In this document: positions 8,854 to 17,676 of the stretch, piece by piece | Numbering within the stretch: the first letter of the stretch is position 1 | How the letters are laid out: each line of letters starts with the position of its first letter | Source: an alpha proteobacterium BAL199 | GTDB taxonomy: Bacteria; Pseudomonadota; Alphaproteobacteria; Thalassobaculales; Thalassobaculaceae | Length of the DNA: 64,000 nucleotides | Direction: 5' to 3' | Assembly: GCA_000171835.1 (NCBI GenBank) | Contig: ABHC01000002.1 | Coordinates: forward strand, 310,001-374,000 | Translations under genes and position numbers: made by a program | The notes under the pieces: generated by a model | The model's database searches: none | Told to the model about the DNA's origin: nothing | Seen by the model: only the letters and a program-made list of their open reading frames with translations

Positions 8854-10416
8854 ATGCTTCAGTTTCCGACGTGGAAGATTGCGCTGGTGGCATTGGTGTG
8901 CCTGCTCGGCATCGTCTACGCAGCACCCAACATGTTCCCGCGTAACACCTTTGGCGATGTGCCCAGCGGTGTTCCCGGGCGGCAGATCAACCTGGGCCTC
9001 GATCTGCAGGGCGGCTCCTACCTATTGCTGCAGGTCGATACCGCCGTGGTGGTCCAGGAGCGCCTGGAAGCGATCGTGGAGAGCGCGCGGCGCGAGTTGC
9101 GCGATGCCAAGATCGGTTATCTCGGCCTTGGCGTGCACGGCAAGGCCGCGGCATTCGACGTTCGCGACGCCGCTGATCTGGAGAAGGCGCGCCAGTTGGC
9201 TCGTGGACTCGATACCGGGATCACCACCAAGACCGAGGGTGACCGGGTCATTGTCGAACTGACCGAGCAGGCGGTCCTGGATCTCAGCCGCAACGCCGTT
9301 CAGCAGTCGATCGAGATCGTGCGCCGACGGGTCGATGAGACCGGCACCCGTGAACCGCTGATCCAGCGGCAGGGCAACAACCGCATCCTGATCCAGTTGC
9401 CTGGGATCGATAATCCAGAGCGGATCAAGGCGTTGATCGGCCAGACCGCCAAGCTGACGTTCCACCTCGTCGACACCACCGCATCGGTGGCTGACGCGAT
9501 GAACGGACGGGTTCCACCGGGTTCCAAGGTGCTGCCATCGGTCGATAATCAGGGCCCCAGCCACTACGTGGTGAAGCGCCGCGTGATGATCAGCGGCGAG
9601 AACCTCGTGGATTCCCAGCCGTCGTTTCAGGACAACCGGCCGGTCGTGAGCTTCCGGTTCGACTCGATCGGAGGGCGGCGCTTCGGACAGGCAACGACCG
9701 AGAATGTCGGTCGGCCGTTCGCGATCGTTCTCGACGACAAGGTGATTTCGGCGCCGGTGATCCGTGAACCAATCCTGGGCGGTACCGGCATCATCTCGGG
9801 CAGCTTCTCGGTGCAGGAAGCCCAGGATCTGGCGCTTCTGCTGCGCGCCGGCGCGCTGCCGGCCCCGCTGACGGTTCTGGAGGAGCGTTCGGTCGGACCG
9901 GGACTGGGGGCGGATTCGATCGCAGCCGGCAAGGTCGCGTCGATCGTCGGCCTCGTGCTGGTCATTGCCTTCATGGTGGTGGCGTACGGCCTGTTCGGGA
10001 TCTTCGCCAACATGGCGCTGCTGCTGAACATCGGCCTGATCCTCGGCGCCCTGTCGGTGCTGCAGGCGACCCTGACCCTGCCGGGCATTGCCGGCATCGT
10101 GCTGACCATCGGCATGGCGGTTGATGCCAACGTGCTGATCTTCGAGCGGGTACGCGAAGAGATCGACAACGGCCGTTCGCCGGTCAACGCTCTGGATGCC
10201 GGCTACCGCCGCGCCTTCACGACGATCGTCGACTCCAACCTGACGACCCTGTTTGCCGCGGTATTCCTGTTCGCCCTCGGCGCGGGCCCGGTGAAGGGCT
10301 TTGCGGTCACGCTGGGCATCGGGATCATGACATCCATGTTCACCGCCGTGATGGTCACCCGTCTGTTCGTGGCGATGTGGGTGCGCTACCGCCGCCCAGC
10401 CACTCTGCCGATCTGA
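8854..10416 (+). CDS. secD: protein translocase subunit SecD
   Basis: 520 residues. One N-terminal membrane helix, a large periplasmic region containing GLDLQGGSYLLLQVD and the RRVDETGTREPLIQRQG stretch, then five C-terminal helices carrying GMAVDANVLIFERVREEI. SecD uses the proton gradient to pull exported proteins across the inner membrane, together with SecF encoded next. Length is normal for the short alphaproteobacterial form. Gene order yajC-secD-secF is canonical. Confidence 0.97.
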   Translation: MLQFPTWKIALVALVCLLGIVYAAPNMFPRNTFGDVPSGVPGRQINLGLDLQGGSYLLLQVDTAVVVQERLEAIVESARRELRDAKIGYLGLGVHGKAAAFDVRDAADLEKARQLARGLDTGITTKTEGDRVIVELTEQAVLDLSRNAVQQSIEIVRRRVDETGTREPLIQRQGNNRILIQLPGIDNPERIKALIGQTAKLTFHLVDTTASVADAMNGRVPPGSKVLPSVDNQGPSHYVVKRRVMISGENLVDSQPSFQDNRPVVSFRFDSIGGRRFGQATTENVGRPFAIVLDDKVISAPVIREPILGGTGIISGSFSVQEAQDLALLLRAGALPAPLTVLEERSVGPGLGADSIAAGKVASIVGLVLVIAFMVVAYGLFGIFANMALLLNIGLILGALSVLQATLTLPGIAGIVLTIGMAVDANVLIFERVREEIDNGRSPVNALDAGYRRAFTTIVDSNLTTLFAAVFLFALGAGPVKGFAVTLGIGIMTSMFTAVMVTRLFVAMWVRYRRPATLPI

Positions 10417-10431
10417 ACCAAGGAACCCGTG

Positions 10432-11385
10432 ATGCTGAAACCGATCCGGTTCGTTCCTCGGAACCCCAAACTGCCGATCATCAAGAGCCGGCTGGCCGCG
10501 TTCGTGTTTTCGGCCTTGTTGATCCTCGGGTCCCTGACGGCGGTCGCCACCATTGGCTTGAATTTCGGGATCGACTTCAAGGGTGGCATCCTGATGGAGG
10601 TGCGCACCCCCGGTGTTGCCGATATCTCTGCCATGCGGTCCACCCTGAACGGCCTGGACCTTGGGGATGTCAGCCTGCAGGAGTTCGGTGACGAACGCGA
10701 AGTGCTGATCCGTATTCAGCGACAAAGCGGCGACGAGGCTGCCCAGATCAAGGCCACCGAGGCCGTCCGGGTGGCGCTGGGCGAGGGCGTCGAGTTCCGG
10801 CGGACCGAGTTCGTCGGACCGACCGTCGGCCAGGAACTGATCGAGGCGGGAGTGCTGGCGGTGGGGCTCGCCCTGCTGTCGATCCTGTTCTACGTCTGGT
10901 TCCGGTTCGAGTGGCAGTTCGGCGTCGGCGCGCTGGTGGCGCTGGCCCATGACATCATCTCGACGATGGGCCTGTTCGCGATCATCCAACACGAGTTCAA
11001 CTTGGCAACCGTGGCGGCGGTGCTGACCATTGCCGGGTACTCGATCAACGACACTGTCGTGATCTATGACCGGGTTCGCGAGAATCTGCGGAAATACAAG
11101 AAGATGCCGCTTGCCGACCTGTTCGAGCTGTCGGTGAACGAAACTCTGTCGCGTACCACGCTGACATCCGGCACCACGCTGTTGGCGTTGTTCGCGATCT
11201 ATCTGTTCGGTGGCGCTGTCCTGGCCGATTTCGCGCTGGCGATGATCTGGGGCATCGTGATCGGCACCTACTCGTCGATCCTGATCGCGGTTCCGCTGCT
11301 GCTGTACACCGGCGTGCGCCGCGGCGACGACCATCTTGACCCGTCTCAGGTCCCCGAGTACGAGCGGGCGGAGCGCGAAAGCTGA
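10432..11385 (+). CDS. secF: protein translocase subunit SecF
   Basis: 317 residues with the family features FGIDFKGGILMEV near the N-terminus and SINDTVVIYDRVREN in the membrane domain, plus NETLSRTTLTSGTTLLA. It partners SecD. AGGAA at 10421-10425 lies about 6 nt before the ATG at 10432; a GTG directly before that ATG (10429) is also in frame. The NDUFAF3-like gene follows only 4 nt after the stop. Confidence 0.96.
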   Translation: MLKPIRFVPRNPKLPIIKSRLAAFVFSALLILGSLTAVATIGLNFGIDFKGGILMEVRTPGVADISAMRSTLNGLDLGDVSLQEFGDEREVLIRIQRQSGDEAAQIKATEAVRVALGEGVEFRRTEFVGPTVGQELIEAGVLAVGLALLSILFYVWFRFEWQFGVGALVALAHDIISTMGLFAIIQHEFNLATVAAVLTIAGYSINDTVVIYDRVRENLRKYKKMPLADLFELSVNETLSRTTLTSGTTLLALFAIYLFGGAVLADFALAMIWGIVIGTYSSILIAVPLLLYTGVRRGDDHLDPSQVPEYERAERES

Positions 11386-11389
11386 GCCG

Positions 11390-11776
11390 ATGGACGTCAC
11401 GCCGCTCGTTCCGGAAGGCGTCCAGATCATCCACGGATACGGCGATGGTGCCTTCCGGATCGCCCAGATCGTGCACCACGGACCGGTCCTGGTGATGCCG
11501 GAAATGACTATTCCGTGGGCGGTCGAAGCCGGCAACGCGCTTGATCCTGTCGATCTGGCAACGCTTGAGCCGATCCTGTCCGCCGGCAGCCGGTTCGATA
11601 TCCTGCTGATCGGTACGGGATCCAAACAGGTGTTCGTGCCACCGGCCGTGCGCCAGGCCATTCGGGATCGGGGTCCGGTCGCGGAAATGATGGACACCGG
11701 TGCCGCCTGCCGTACCTTCAACGTGCTGCTGGCCGAAGGCCGCCGCGTCGCTGCGGCACTGCTGCCGGTCGGTTGA
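11390..11776 (+). CDS. Mth938-like domain protein (NDUFAF3 homologue, DUF498)
   Basis: 128 residues with the Mth938 fold pattern: VLVMPEMTIPWAVE, then DILLIGTGSKQVFVPP and TGAACRTFNVLLAEGRRVAAALLP. The mitochondrial homologue NDUFAF3 is a complex I assembly factor, and in alphaproteobacteria the gene commonly sits beside secDF, as here. A function in assembling membrane complexes is therefore inferred, not seen. The open frame extends upstream into secF, but the ATG at 11390 (4 nt after the secF stop) gives the normal N-terminus. Confidence 0.85.
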   Translation: MDVTPLVPEGVQIIHGYGDGAFRIAQIVHHGPVLVMPEMTIPWAVEAGNALDPVDLATLEPILSAGSRFDILLIGTGSKQVFVPPAVRQAIRDRGPVAEMMDTGAACRTFNVLLAEGRRVAAALLPVG

Positions 11777-11817
11777 TCGCTTCCGGGTTTCGTTTACGGA
11801 GAGGTTTGCGTCCGCCG

Positions 11818-12966
11818 ATGTCCGCCGACATGACCACCTACGATCATGGCATCCTGCCGATCCAGAGCCTGCGGGCCGGGATTCGCGATGGCTGGATAGC
11901 GGCTGATCCCGGAATCATCGACGCACAGCTGCAGCCCGCCAGCCTGGACCTGCGTCTCGGACCCAAGGCGTATCGCGTCGTATCGAGCTTCCTGCCCGGT
12001 CCGGACCGCACGGTGGAACAGAAGCTCGCCGAGTTCGACCGATATCAGGAGATGTACGAACTCGACCTGTCCAAGCCGACCGTGCTGGAGCGTGGCTGCG
12101 TCTATATTGTCCCCTTGGCGGAGCGTCTGTCTTTGCCTTCGGGCATCTCTGCCGTAGCGTCGCCGAAGAGCAGCACCGGTCGACTCGATGTGTTCACCCG
12201 GTTGATCGTTGACCGGGCCTCCGGCTTCGAGAAAGTGTCGGCCGGCTATATCGGGCCGATGTACCTGGAGATTGCGCCGCGGACGTTCTCGATCGTGGTG
12301 CGGGCCGGTGACCGGCTGAACCAGATCCGCTTTCGGGTAGGAGCCACGGACACCAGCGATGTCCAGTTGCAGGCCGCGCACGATCTGGATCCGGTGATCT
12401 TCGCCGGCGGTGCTTCGGCCGAGGCGGTGATTGCCGACGGCCTGTGGGTGTCCGTCGATCTGGCGGACCGAGGCGGCGAGCCGATCGCCTACCGGGCCCG
12501 ACGGCACGCGCCGCTGCTCGATCTGTCCAAGGTGGCCCATTACGATCCTCTCGACTTCTGGGAGCCGATCGCGGGTGATGGCAACGGCCGGCTGATCCTG
12601 AATCCAGACGATTTCTACCTTCTGGCCTCGCGCGAGGGTGTGCGGGTACCTCCGGGTTCCAGCGCCGAGATGGTGCCGTACGACACGGCCGCCGGCGAGT
12701 TCCGGGTGCATTATGCCGGCTTCTTTGACCCGGGCTTCGGCCACCGCGCCGACGGATCGGGTGGTACTCCCGCGGTGCTGGAGGTGCGCTCTCACGAGGT
12801 GCCGTTCGCACTGGAACACGGCCAGCGGGTCGCACGGCTGAAGTATGAACAACTTCTGGCTGTGCCTGACGTGCTGTACGGCAGCGGACTTGGATCCAAT
12901 TATGCCGAACAGCGGCTGACCCTAGCGAAGTTCTTCAAGCCGTTCGTCCGGCGCGGAGCGGCGTGA
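11818..12966 (+). CDS. dcd: 2'-deoxycytidine 5'-triphosphate deaminase, long two-domain form
   Basis: About 382 residues, roughly twice the length of E. coli Dcd. The N-terminal half has the dCTP deaminase/dUTPase-like pattern QLQPASLDLRLG and ASPKSSTGRLDVFTRLI, followed by SAGYIGPMYLEIAPRTF. The second half repeats a related beta-rich layout, ending with GQRVARLKYEQL. This is the long form seen in many alphaproteobacteria. It supplies dUMP precursors by deaminating dCTP (family knowledge). A TTG at 11773 overlapping the previous stop is possible, but the ATG at 11818 has GGAGAGG upstream and gives the expected N-terminus. Confidence 0.8.
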   Translation: MSADMTTYDHGILPIQSLRAGIRDGWIAADPGIIDAQLQPASLDLRLGPKAYRVVSSFLPGPDRTVEQKLAEFDRYQEMYELDLSKPTVLERGCVYIVPLAERLSLPSGISAVASPKSSTGRLDVFTRLIVDRASGFEKVSAGYIGPMYLEIAPRTFSIVVRAGDRLNQIRFRVGATDTSDVQLQAAHDLDPVIFAGGASAEAVIADGLWVSVDLADRGGEPIAYRARRHAPLLDLSKVAHYDPLDFWEPIAGDGNGRLILNPDDFYLLASREGVRVPPGSSAEMVPYDTAAGEFRVHYAGFFDPGFGHRADGSGGTPAVLEVRSHEVPFALEHGQRVARLKYEQLLAVPDVLYGSGLGSNYAEQRLTLAKFFKPFVRRGAA

Positions 12967-13898
12967 CCGATCGGGATCCCGCGGTCCGGGCCGCGCTCGC
13001 CGATTGCGCCGCCATCGCCGAGCGTAACGATTCAACTCTGTTCCACGCCACCCGACTGCTGCCGCGGTTCCGCCAGGACCTGTTCGCCGGCGCCTATGCC
13101 GCGATGCGGGTGATCGACGACGCGGTCGACGAGGATTTTCTGACTCGGCCGGAACCGGATCGGCACGCCGGTCGTGCGGCCATGACGGCGACCGTGGAGG
13201 CATGGCGACGGCAGACCGCTGAGGGCACGACCGACGGCCCGCTGTCGCCGTCGGTAGCCTTGGGGTTTCGTGCCACGGTCGGATGCAGCGATCTGGGCTC
13301 CGAGCCCTGGAACGGGTTGGCCGCCGCGATGACCGAGGATGTGGCCGAGGCCGATATGCCGGATTGGGCCGCCTTCGATCGATACGCCGATGGCGCCACC
13401 GTGGCCCCGGCAACCGTGTTCATCTACCTGCTGGCCTGCCGCCATTCTGACGGGCACTACCGCTGTGATCTGCCAGAGCGCCCGCGCTATTATGCAAGCG
13501 ATCTCGCGGTGTTTTGCTATTTAGTTCACATACTGCGTGATCTTGCCAAGGATGCCGGTTCGCGTGGGCGACTGGTGACGATTCCCCGTACCGTTCTAGC
13601 CGATTTCGGCTTTGAGCGGGACACATTGGCAGACGCACTGACGACTGGTGCCCACGCAAAGGTCGACCGGTTGGCCGATGTGCTGTTGAACCGCGCCAGC
13701 GTCCATCGGTCCCGGGGACGTCAGCGCTTGGCAGAACTGATGCCGCACCTGGATCTTCGGGAGAAACTGGCTCTGGAGGGGCTGGTGCGGGTGTATGAGG
13801 GGCTGCACAACGACTTTCGCCAACGCTATGCCGCTCGCTTGGCGGGCCTACCGGACCTGGAAGCTGGTCATCGGGCGGCAGCGTTCGATCAATCATAA
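12963..13898 (+). CDS. squalene/phytoene synthase family protein with intact Asp-rich motifs
   Basis: 311 residues of the all-helical trans-isoprenoid synthase fold. The first aspartate-rich motif IDDAVDE (D52, D53, D56) is present, and the second reads HILRDLAKD (R192, D193, D197), with His where Asn is common. Both sites that bind the Mg-diphosphate are thus kept, so a prenyl head-to-head condensation activity is plausible; the product (squalene, phytoene or a hopanoid precursor) is not evident. The GTG start overlaps the dcd stop (GTGA), and the next gene encodes a second member of the same fold 4 nt downstream. Confidence 0.78.
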   Translation: MTDRDPAVRAALADCAAIAERNDSTLFHATRLLPRFRQDLFAGAYAAMRVIDDAVDEDFLTRPEPDRHAGRAAMTATVEAWRRQTAEGTTDGPLSPSVALGFRATVGCSDLGSEPWNGLAAAMTEDVAEADMPDWAAFDRYADGATVAPATVFIYLLACRHSDGHYRCDLPERPRYYASDLAVFCYLVHILRDLAKDAGSRGRLVTIPRTVLADFGFERDTLADALTTGAHAKVDRLADVLLNRASVHRSRGRQRLAELMPHLDLREKLALEGLVRVYEGLHNDFRQRYAARLAGLPDLEAGHRAAAFDQS

Positions 13899-13902
13899 CG
13901 TT

Positions 13903-14757
13903 GTGACGGCGACGGACACATCGGTGTTTCTCACCGCCTGCGCCGCAATCGCCCGGGAGCACGACCGGGAGCGCTATCTGGCGTGCCTGTACGCTCCAGA
14001 CAGTCGACGCGATGCCCTGTTCGCGCTGTTGGCGGCCAATCATGAGATCGCCAAGACCGCCGAGGTGGTCAGCGAACCCGCCATCGGACAGATCCGGCTG
14101 CAGTGGTGGCGCGAAGCCCTGGAAGGCGTTGAGGCCGGTCGGCCGCGAGCGCACGAAGTGGCGATACCGCTGGCCGAAGCGGTTGAACGCGGCGGACTGC
14201 GGCCACAGCGGCTGTACGCAATCATCGAGGTCCGCGAGGCCGATCTGGATGAGGATCCGCCGGCGGATCTTGACGCCCTGGACCGCTACGCAGCCGGCAC
14301 CGCCGGCGAACTGCACGCCGCAATGGCCGAAATCCTGTCTGCAGACCCGGTAGCCGCTTCACTGACCGGCACCGCCTGGGGGTTGCTCGGCCTGATGCGG
14401 GCGGCACCGGCGCTCATTGCAATCGGTCGCCGCCCGCTACCAGATACACTACTTCAAGAGTGTGGTTTATCTCACCAGAAGATAAGAGATTTTGGTGGTT
14501 CCATCCGGCTCGGCGATGCGGTCCGGCCAGTGGTGGAGCGGGCACGGCTGCATCTCGTTCAGGCACACGACTCGGTAAATTTCCACGCTCCGGCATTTCG
14601 GCCGCTCCGCCTGTTGGCGGATCGCGCCTCGGATCACGCAAGCCTGCTGGAACGAGCCGACTTCGAGCCGTTTGACCTGCCTCCGGCGGCCCGCCCGACG
14701 GGCGGGCTGATCTGGCGGCACGCTGTGCGGATGATGCGGTACCGTCTCGGTTTCTAA
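13903..14757 (+). CDS. squalene/phytoene synthase-fold protein, NDUFAF6-like, lacking the Asp-rich motif
   Basis: About 284 residues. The N-terminal half matches the non-catalytic branch of the fold: REHDRERYLACLYAP, then ALFALLAANHEIAK where active enzymes have DDxxD, and IRLQWWREALEG. The mitochondrial homologue NDUFAF6 is a complex I assembly factor. The frame is open upstream inside the previous gene, but GTG 13903, 4 nt after that stop, gives the family N-terminus. Together with the Mth938-like gene it forms a cluster of complex I assembly homologues next to secDF. It converges with trmFO. Confidence 0.8.
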   Translation: MTATDTSVFLTACAAIAREHDRERYLACLYAPDSRRDALFALLAANHEIAKTAEVVSEPAIGQIRLQWWREALEGVEAGRPRAHEVAIPLAEAVERGGLRPQRLYAIIEVREADLDEDPPADLDALDRYAAGTAGELHAAMAEILSADPVAASLTGTAWGLLGLMRAAPALIAIGRRPLPDTLLQECGLSHQKIRDFGGSIRLGDAVRPVVERARLHLVQAHDSVNFHAPAFRPLRLLADRASDHASLLERADFEPFDLPPAARPTGGLIWRHAVRMMRYRLGF

Positions 14758-14760
14758 CAC

Positions 14761-16152
14761 CTATTCGACGGCGACGCGGGGTCGGCCGAGCCACAGATCA
14801 AGGTCGGCCAGTGCGCGTCGGGCCTGGACCTTCTTGCGGTCGAGGCCCTTCAGCTTGCGGCGCTTGCCGTTGACCGTGATCGTCTCAGCCTCGTCAGGCG
14901 GCGGCAGCAGGCCGAAGTTGACGTTCATCGGCTGGAACGTCTCTGGGTTGGCCTCGCCGGTGATGTGGGCCAGCAGCCCGCCCAGCGCGGTGGTCCGCGG
15001 CGGTTGCTCCGGTTGCCGTCCAAGCCGCTCGGCCGCGGCGAAGCGTCCGGCCAGCAGGCCGATCGCCGAACTCTCCACATAGCCCTCGACCCCGGTGATC
15101 TGCCCGGCGAAGCGCAACCGCGGCTCGACCTTGAGGCGCAGCGATCCATCGAGGAGCCGGGGCGAGTTGATGAACGTGTTGCGGTGCAGACCACCCAGGC
15201 GCGCGAACTCGGCGTTTTCCAGGCCGGGAATCGTGCGGAACACCCGGACCTGTTCACCATGGCGCATCTTGGTCTGGAAGCCGACGATGTTGAACAAGGT
15301 TGCGAGCGCGTTGTCCTGGCGCAGCTGGACGACGGCGTGCGCCCGGCGTCCGGTGCGCGGATCGGTCAGGCCGATTGGCTTCATCGGGCCGTAGCGCAGA
15401 GTGTCGAGGCCGCGGCTAGCCATCACTTCGATTGGCATGCAGCCCTCGAAGTAAGGAGTGGTGGCCTCCCACTCATGGAAATTCATCTTCTCGCTGTCCA
15501 GCAGGGCCTGCACGAATGTCTCGTATTGGTCCTGGTCGAGCGGGCAGTTGATGTAGTCCTTGCCGGTCCCGCCCGGGCCGGGCTTATCGTAGCGGGACTG
15601 GTACCAGGCCACATCGAAGTTGACGGAGTCGGTGTGCACGATCGGAGCAATCGCATCGAAGAACGCCAGGGAGTCCGACCCCGTTCGGCTCTGGATTGCT
15701 TCAGCCAGGGCCGGCGAGGTCAACGGGCCAGTCGCGATGATCACGCTGTCCCAGTCGGCCGGCGGCAGGCCGTCGATTTCGCCGCGCTCGATGGCGACCA
15801 GGGGATGGGCTTCGAGTCGCGACTGAACCATCGCCGAGAAACCGTCCCGGTCCACCGCCAGTGCCGAACCCGCTGGCACCTTGTGAGCGTCCCCGGCTTC
15901 CAGGATCAGCGACCCGCAACGGCGCAATTCCTCGTGCAGGACGCCGACGGCGTTCGCCTCGTGATCGTCGGAGCGGAACGAGTTCGAGCACACCAGTTCG
16001 GCAAGCCCGCCGGTCTTGTGGGCGTCGGTGCCGCGGACCGGCCGCATCTCGTGCAGGATCACCGGAACGCCTGAGTTTGCCAGAGTCCATGCGGCTTCCG
16101 ACCCGGCAAGGCCACCGCCGATCACATGGACGGGCGCAATGGAAGACGGCAT
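14761..16152 (-). CDS. trmFO: methylenetetrahydrofolate-tRNA-(uracil-5-)-methyltransferase TrmFO
   Basis: 463 residues. The FAD-binding motif [15 protein letters not shown] starts at about residue 8. The cysteines proposed to take part in catalysis are visible in [12 protein letters not shown] and [15 protein letters not shown]. TrmFO methylates U54 of tRNA (ribothymidine) using methylenetetrahydrofolate and FADH2. Length and motif order are normal. The gene is divergent from the next plus-strand gene and converges with the NDUFAF6-like gene, with 3 nt between stops. Confidence 0.96.
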   Translation of the reverse strand: MPSSIAPVHVIGGGLAGSEAAWTLANSGVPVILHEMRPVRGTDAHKTGGLAELVCSNSFRSDDHEANAVGVLHEELRRCGSLILEAGDAHKVPAGSALAVDRDGFSAMVQSRLEAHPLVAIERGEIDGLPPADWDSVIIATGPLTSPALAEAIQSRTGSDSLAFFDAIAPIVHTDSVNFDVAWYQSRYDKPGPGGTGKDYINCPLDQDQYETFVQALLDSEKMNFHEWEATTPYFEGCMPIEVMASRGLDTLRYGPMKPIGLTDPRTGRRAHAVVQLRQDNALATLFNIVGFQTKMRHGEQVRVFRTIPGLENAEFARLGGLHRNTFINSPRLLDGSLRLKVEPRLRFAGQITGVEGYVESSAIGLLAGRFAAAERLGRQPEQPPRTTALGGLLAHITGEANPETFQPMNVNFGLLPPPDEAETITVNGKRRKLKGLDRKKVQARRALADLDLWLGRPRVAVE

Positions 16153-16387
16153 TGCAAGTCTCCGACGTCGGTTAACGGAAGTTTCATTATGTGGCGTTCA
16201 GATAGCGGTGGCGAACCCCCGGCGCAACCGCGTGACCGTGGCATCCTGGGACGCCGGTTTGGCGCGATGGCGTTGGTCGGTTCGCTGGCGCAGGCGCACA
16301 TGTTTCGGTTTTGCCTAAAAGTTCAGGGTATTGAGAGCTATCATGATGGGCGCGGGCAGGCGGAGTGCCGCCACCACCGGAGCAGGC

Positions 16388-17653
16388 ATGGACGAGCGTT
16401 ACCAGGACGGAATACCCCGGGAGACCCGCAAGACCGGCTTTCTGCAGTCGTTTGACCGTCAGAAGCTTGATACCGCCGATCCCGCCGATTTCTCATCCAA
16501 ATTGCTGTCGTTCGTGCGCACCAACAAGGTCGCCGCCGACGCCCTGATCGCGGGCAACGTCCAGATGCTCGGGTTCGAGGCCCTGAAGGAACGGTTCGGC
16601 GATCATTGGCACGGCATCAAGGACAAGGTGCACCTGCTGACCGAAGGGGTGATCAAGAAGCACATCTCGGCTGACGATGTGTTCTGTCTGATGAACGACG
16701 AGAAGTTCATCGTGCTATTCGGCAAGGCCAGCAAGGCCGACGCCAGCAAGACCGCGGTCGCGATAGGCAAGGAGGTGAACGCCAAACTGTCGGGAGCAGG
16801 GGCCGGCGGCGACGCGATCTCGGTGCGGCCAATGGTGTTCGAGGTGCCGCGCGAGGATCCGGCAGCGCTGCGATCACCGGCGGCGATGGAGGAGACTGTC
16901 GAGGAAGCGCAGAAGCGGGCGCAGGCGGCCGAGGCGGCTGCGGTCGAAGCCGCCAAGGACCAGATGAAGATGCGATTCTGGCCGGTGGCCAACGTCCGCA
17001 AGCGGCTGATCTCCTGCTACCACGCCGATCTGCATGTTCCTGCCGGAGTCGAACTTGGATTTGATCCCGAAGAGCCGTCAGACACCGGCTCCGTCGAGGC
17101 GACGATCGATCGCATGGTGCTGCAGAAGGCCGGTGCCGGATTGGTAGAAGCCGGGTCACACCGCTGGCGCGCCCTGCTGATCGTGCCGGTGCACTACGAG
17201 ACGCTGGCCGCCAAGGGCTATCGCACGCAATATATTGAGGTCTGCAAACTGTTGCCGCGAATTGCCGAGAAGCGGCTGTTTCTCCTGGTTAAAGGAATGG
17301 ACGACGACGTTCCGCAGGGACGGTTGCACACGCTGTTCTCCTATCTGGCGCCGTTCGTGGCCGGTTTCATCGGCGACTTCAGCCTAGCGTTCCATCGCGC
17401 CGAGAAACTCGGCGGTGTGCGGATGGTCGGAATCGGTGTGAACGGCCATGCCATCACCACGCCAAGCGCCAAGGATTTCGTCGCACTGAAGAATTTTGCC
17501 GCGGCCAACAAGGAGATCCGGATGCGCCGGTACTTCTATGGGGCGGCGACTGTCGAAGCAGCAACAGCCGCCCGCAAGGCGCGTTTCGACTATGTCCAAG
17601 GAACAGGCGTTGCGCCGGCGATGCCGATCCCCGGCAAAGTATTTCGCATCTGA
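16388..17653 (+). CDS. hypothetical protein, probable degenerate GGDEF/EAL-like fusion
   Basis: About 421 residues, not recognised as a named family. Residues about 70-140 (DDVFCLMNDEKFIVLFGKA) resemble a GGDEF fold without the GGDEF loop. An Ala/Glu-rich helix follows. The C-terminal 220 residues have the strand and helix pattern of an EAL domain, with RLFLLVKGM and the terminal RFDYVQGTGVAP, which mimics the 'DYxQG' end of EAL domains, but no EAL catalytic motif. A non-catalytic c-di-GMP-type sensor or scaffold is inferred. The ATG at 16388 has GGAG 5 nt upstream; an upstream ATG at 16331 is less likely. The gene stands alone between trmFO and uvrA. Confidence 0.45.
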   Translation: MDERYQDGIPRETRKTGFLQSFDRQKLDTADPADFSSKLLSFVRTNKVAADALIAGNVQMLGFEALKERFGDHWHGIKDKVHLLTEGVIKKHISADDVFCLMNDEKFIVLFGKASKADASKTAVAIGKEVNAKLSGAGAGGDAISVRPMVFEVPREDPAALRSPAAMEETVEEAQKRAQAAEAAAVEAAKDQMKMRFWPVANVRKRLISCYHADLHVPAGVELGFDPEEPSDTGSVEATIDRMVLQKAGAGLVEAGSHRWRALLIVPVHYETLAAKGYRTQYIEVCKLLPRIAEKRLFLLVKGMDDDVPQGRLHTLFSYLAPFVAGFIGDFSLAFHRAEKLGGVRMVGIGVNGHAITTPSAKDFVALKNFAAANKEIRMRRYFYGAATVEAATAARKARFDYVQGTGVAPAMPIPGKVFRI

Positions 17654-17676
17654 CCCGAAGCGTGCAGGGCGATGCC

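Noticed and set aside
9022-11721. Long minus-strand open frame (899 codons) across secD and secF
   Set aside because: It is antisense to two clearly conserved genes, is rich in Arg/Gln/His low-complexity translation and has no recognisable domain; long antisense frames are expected at this GC content.
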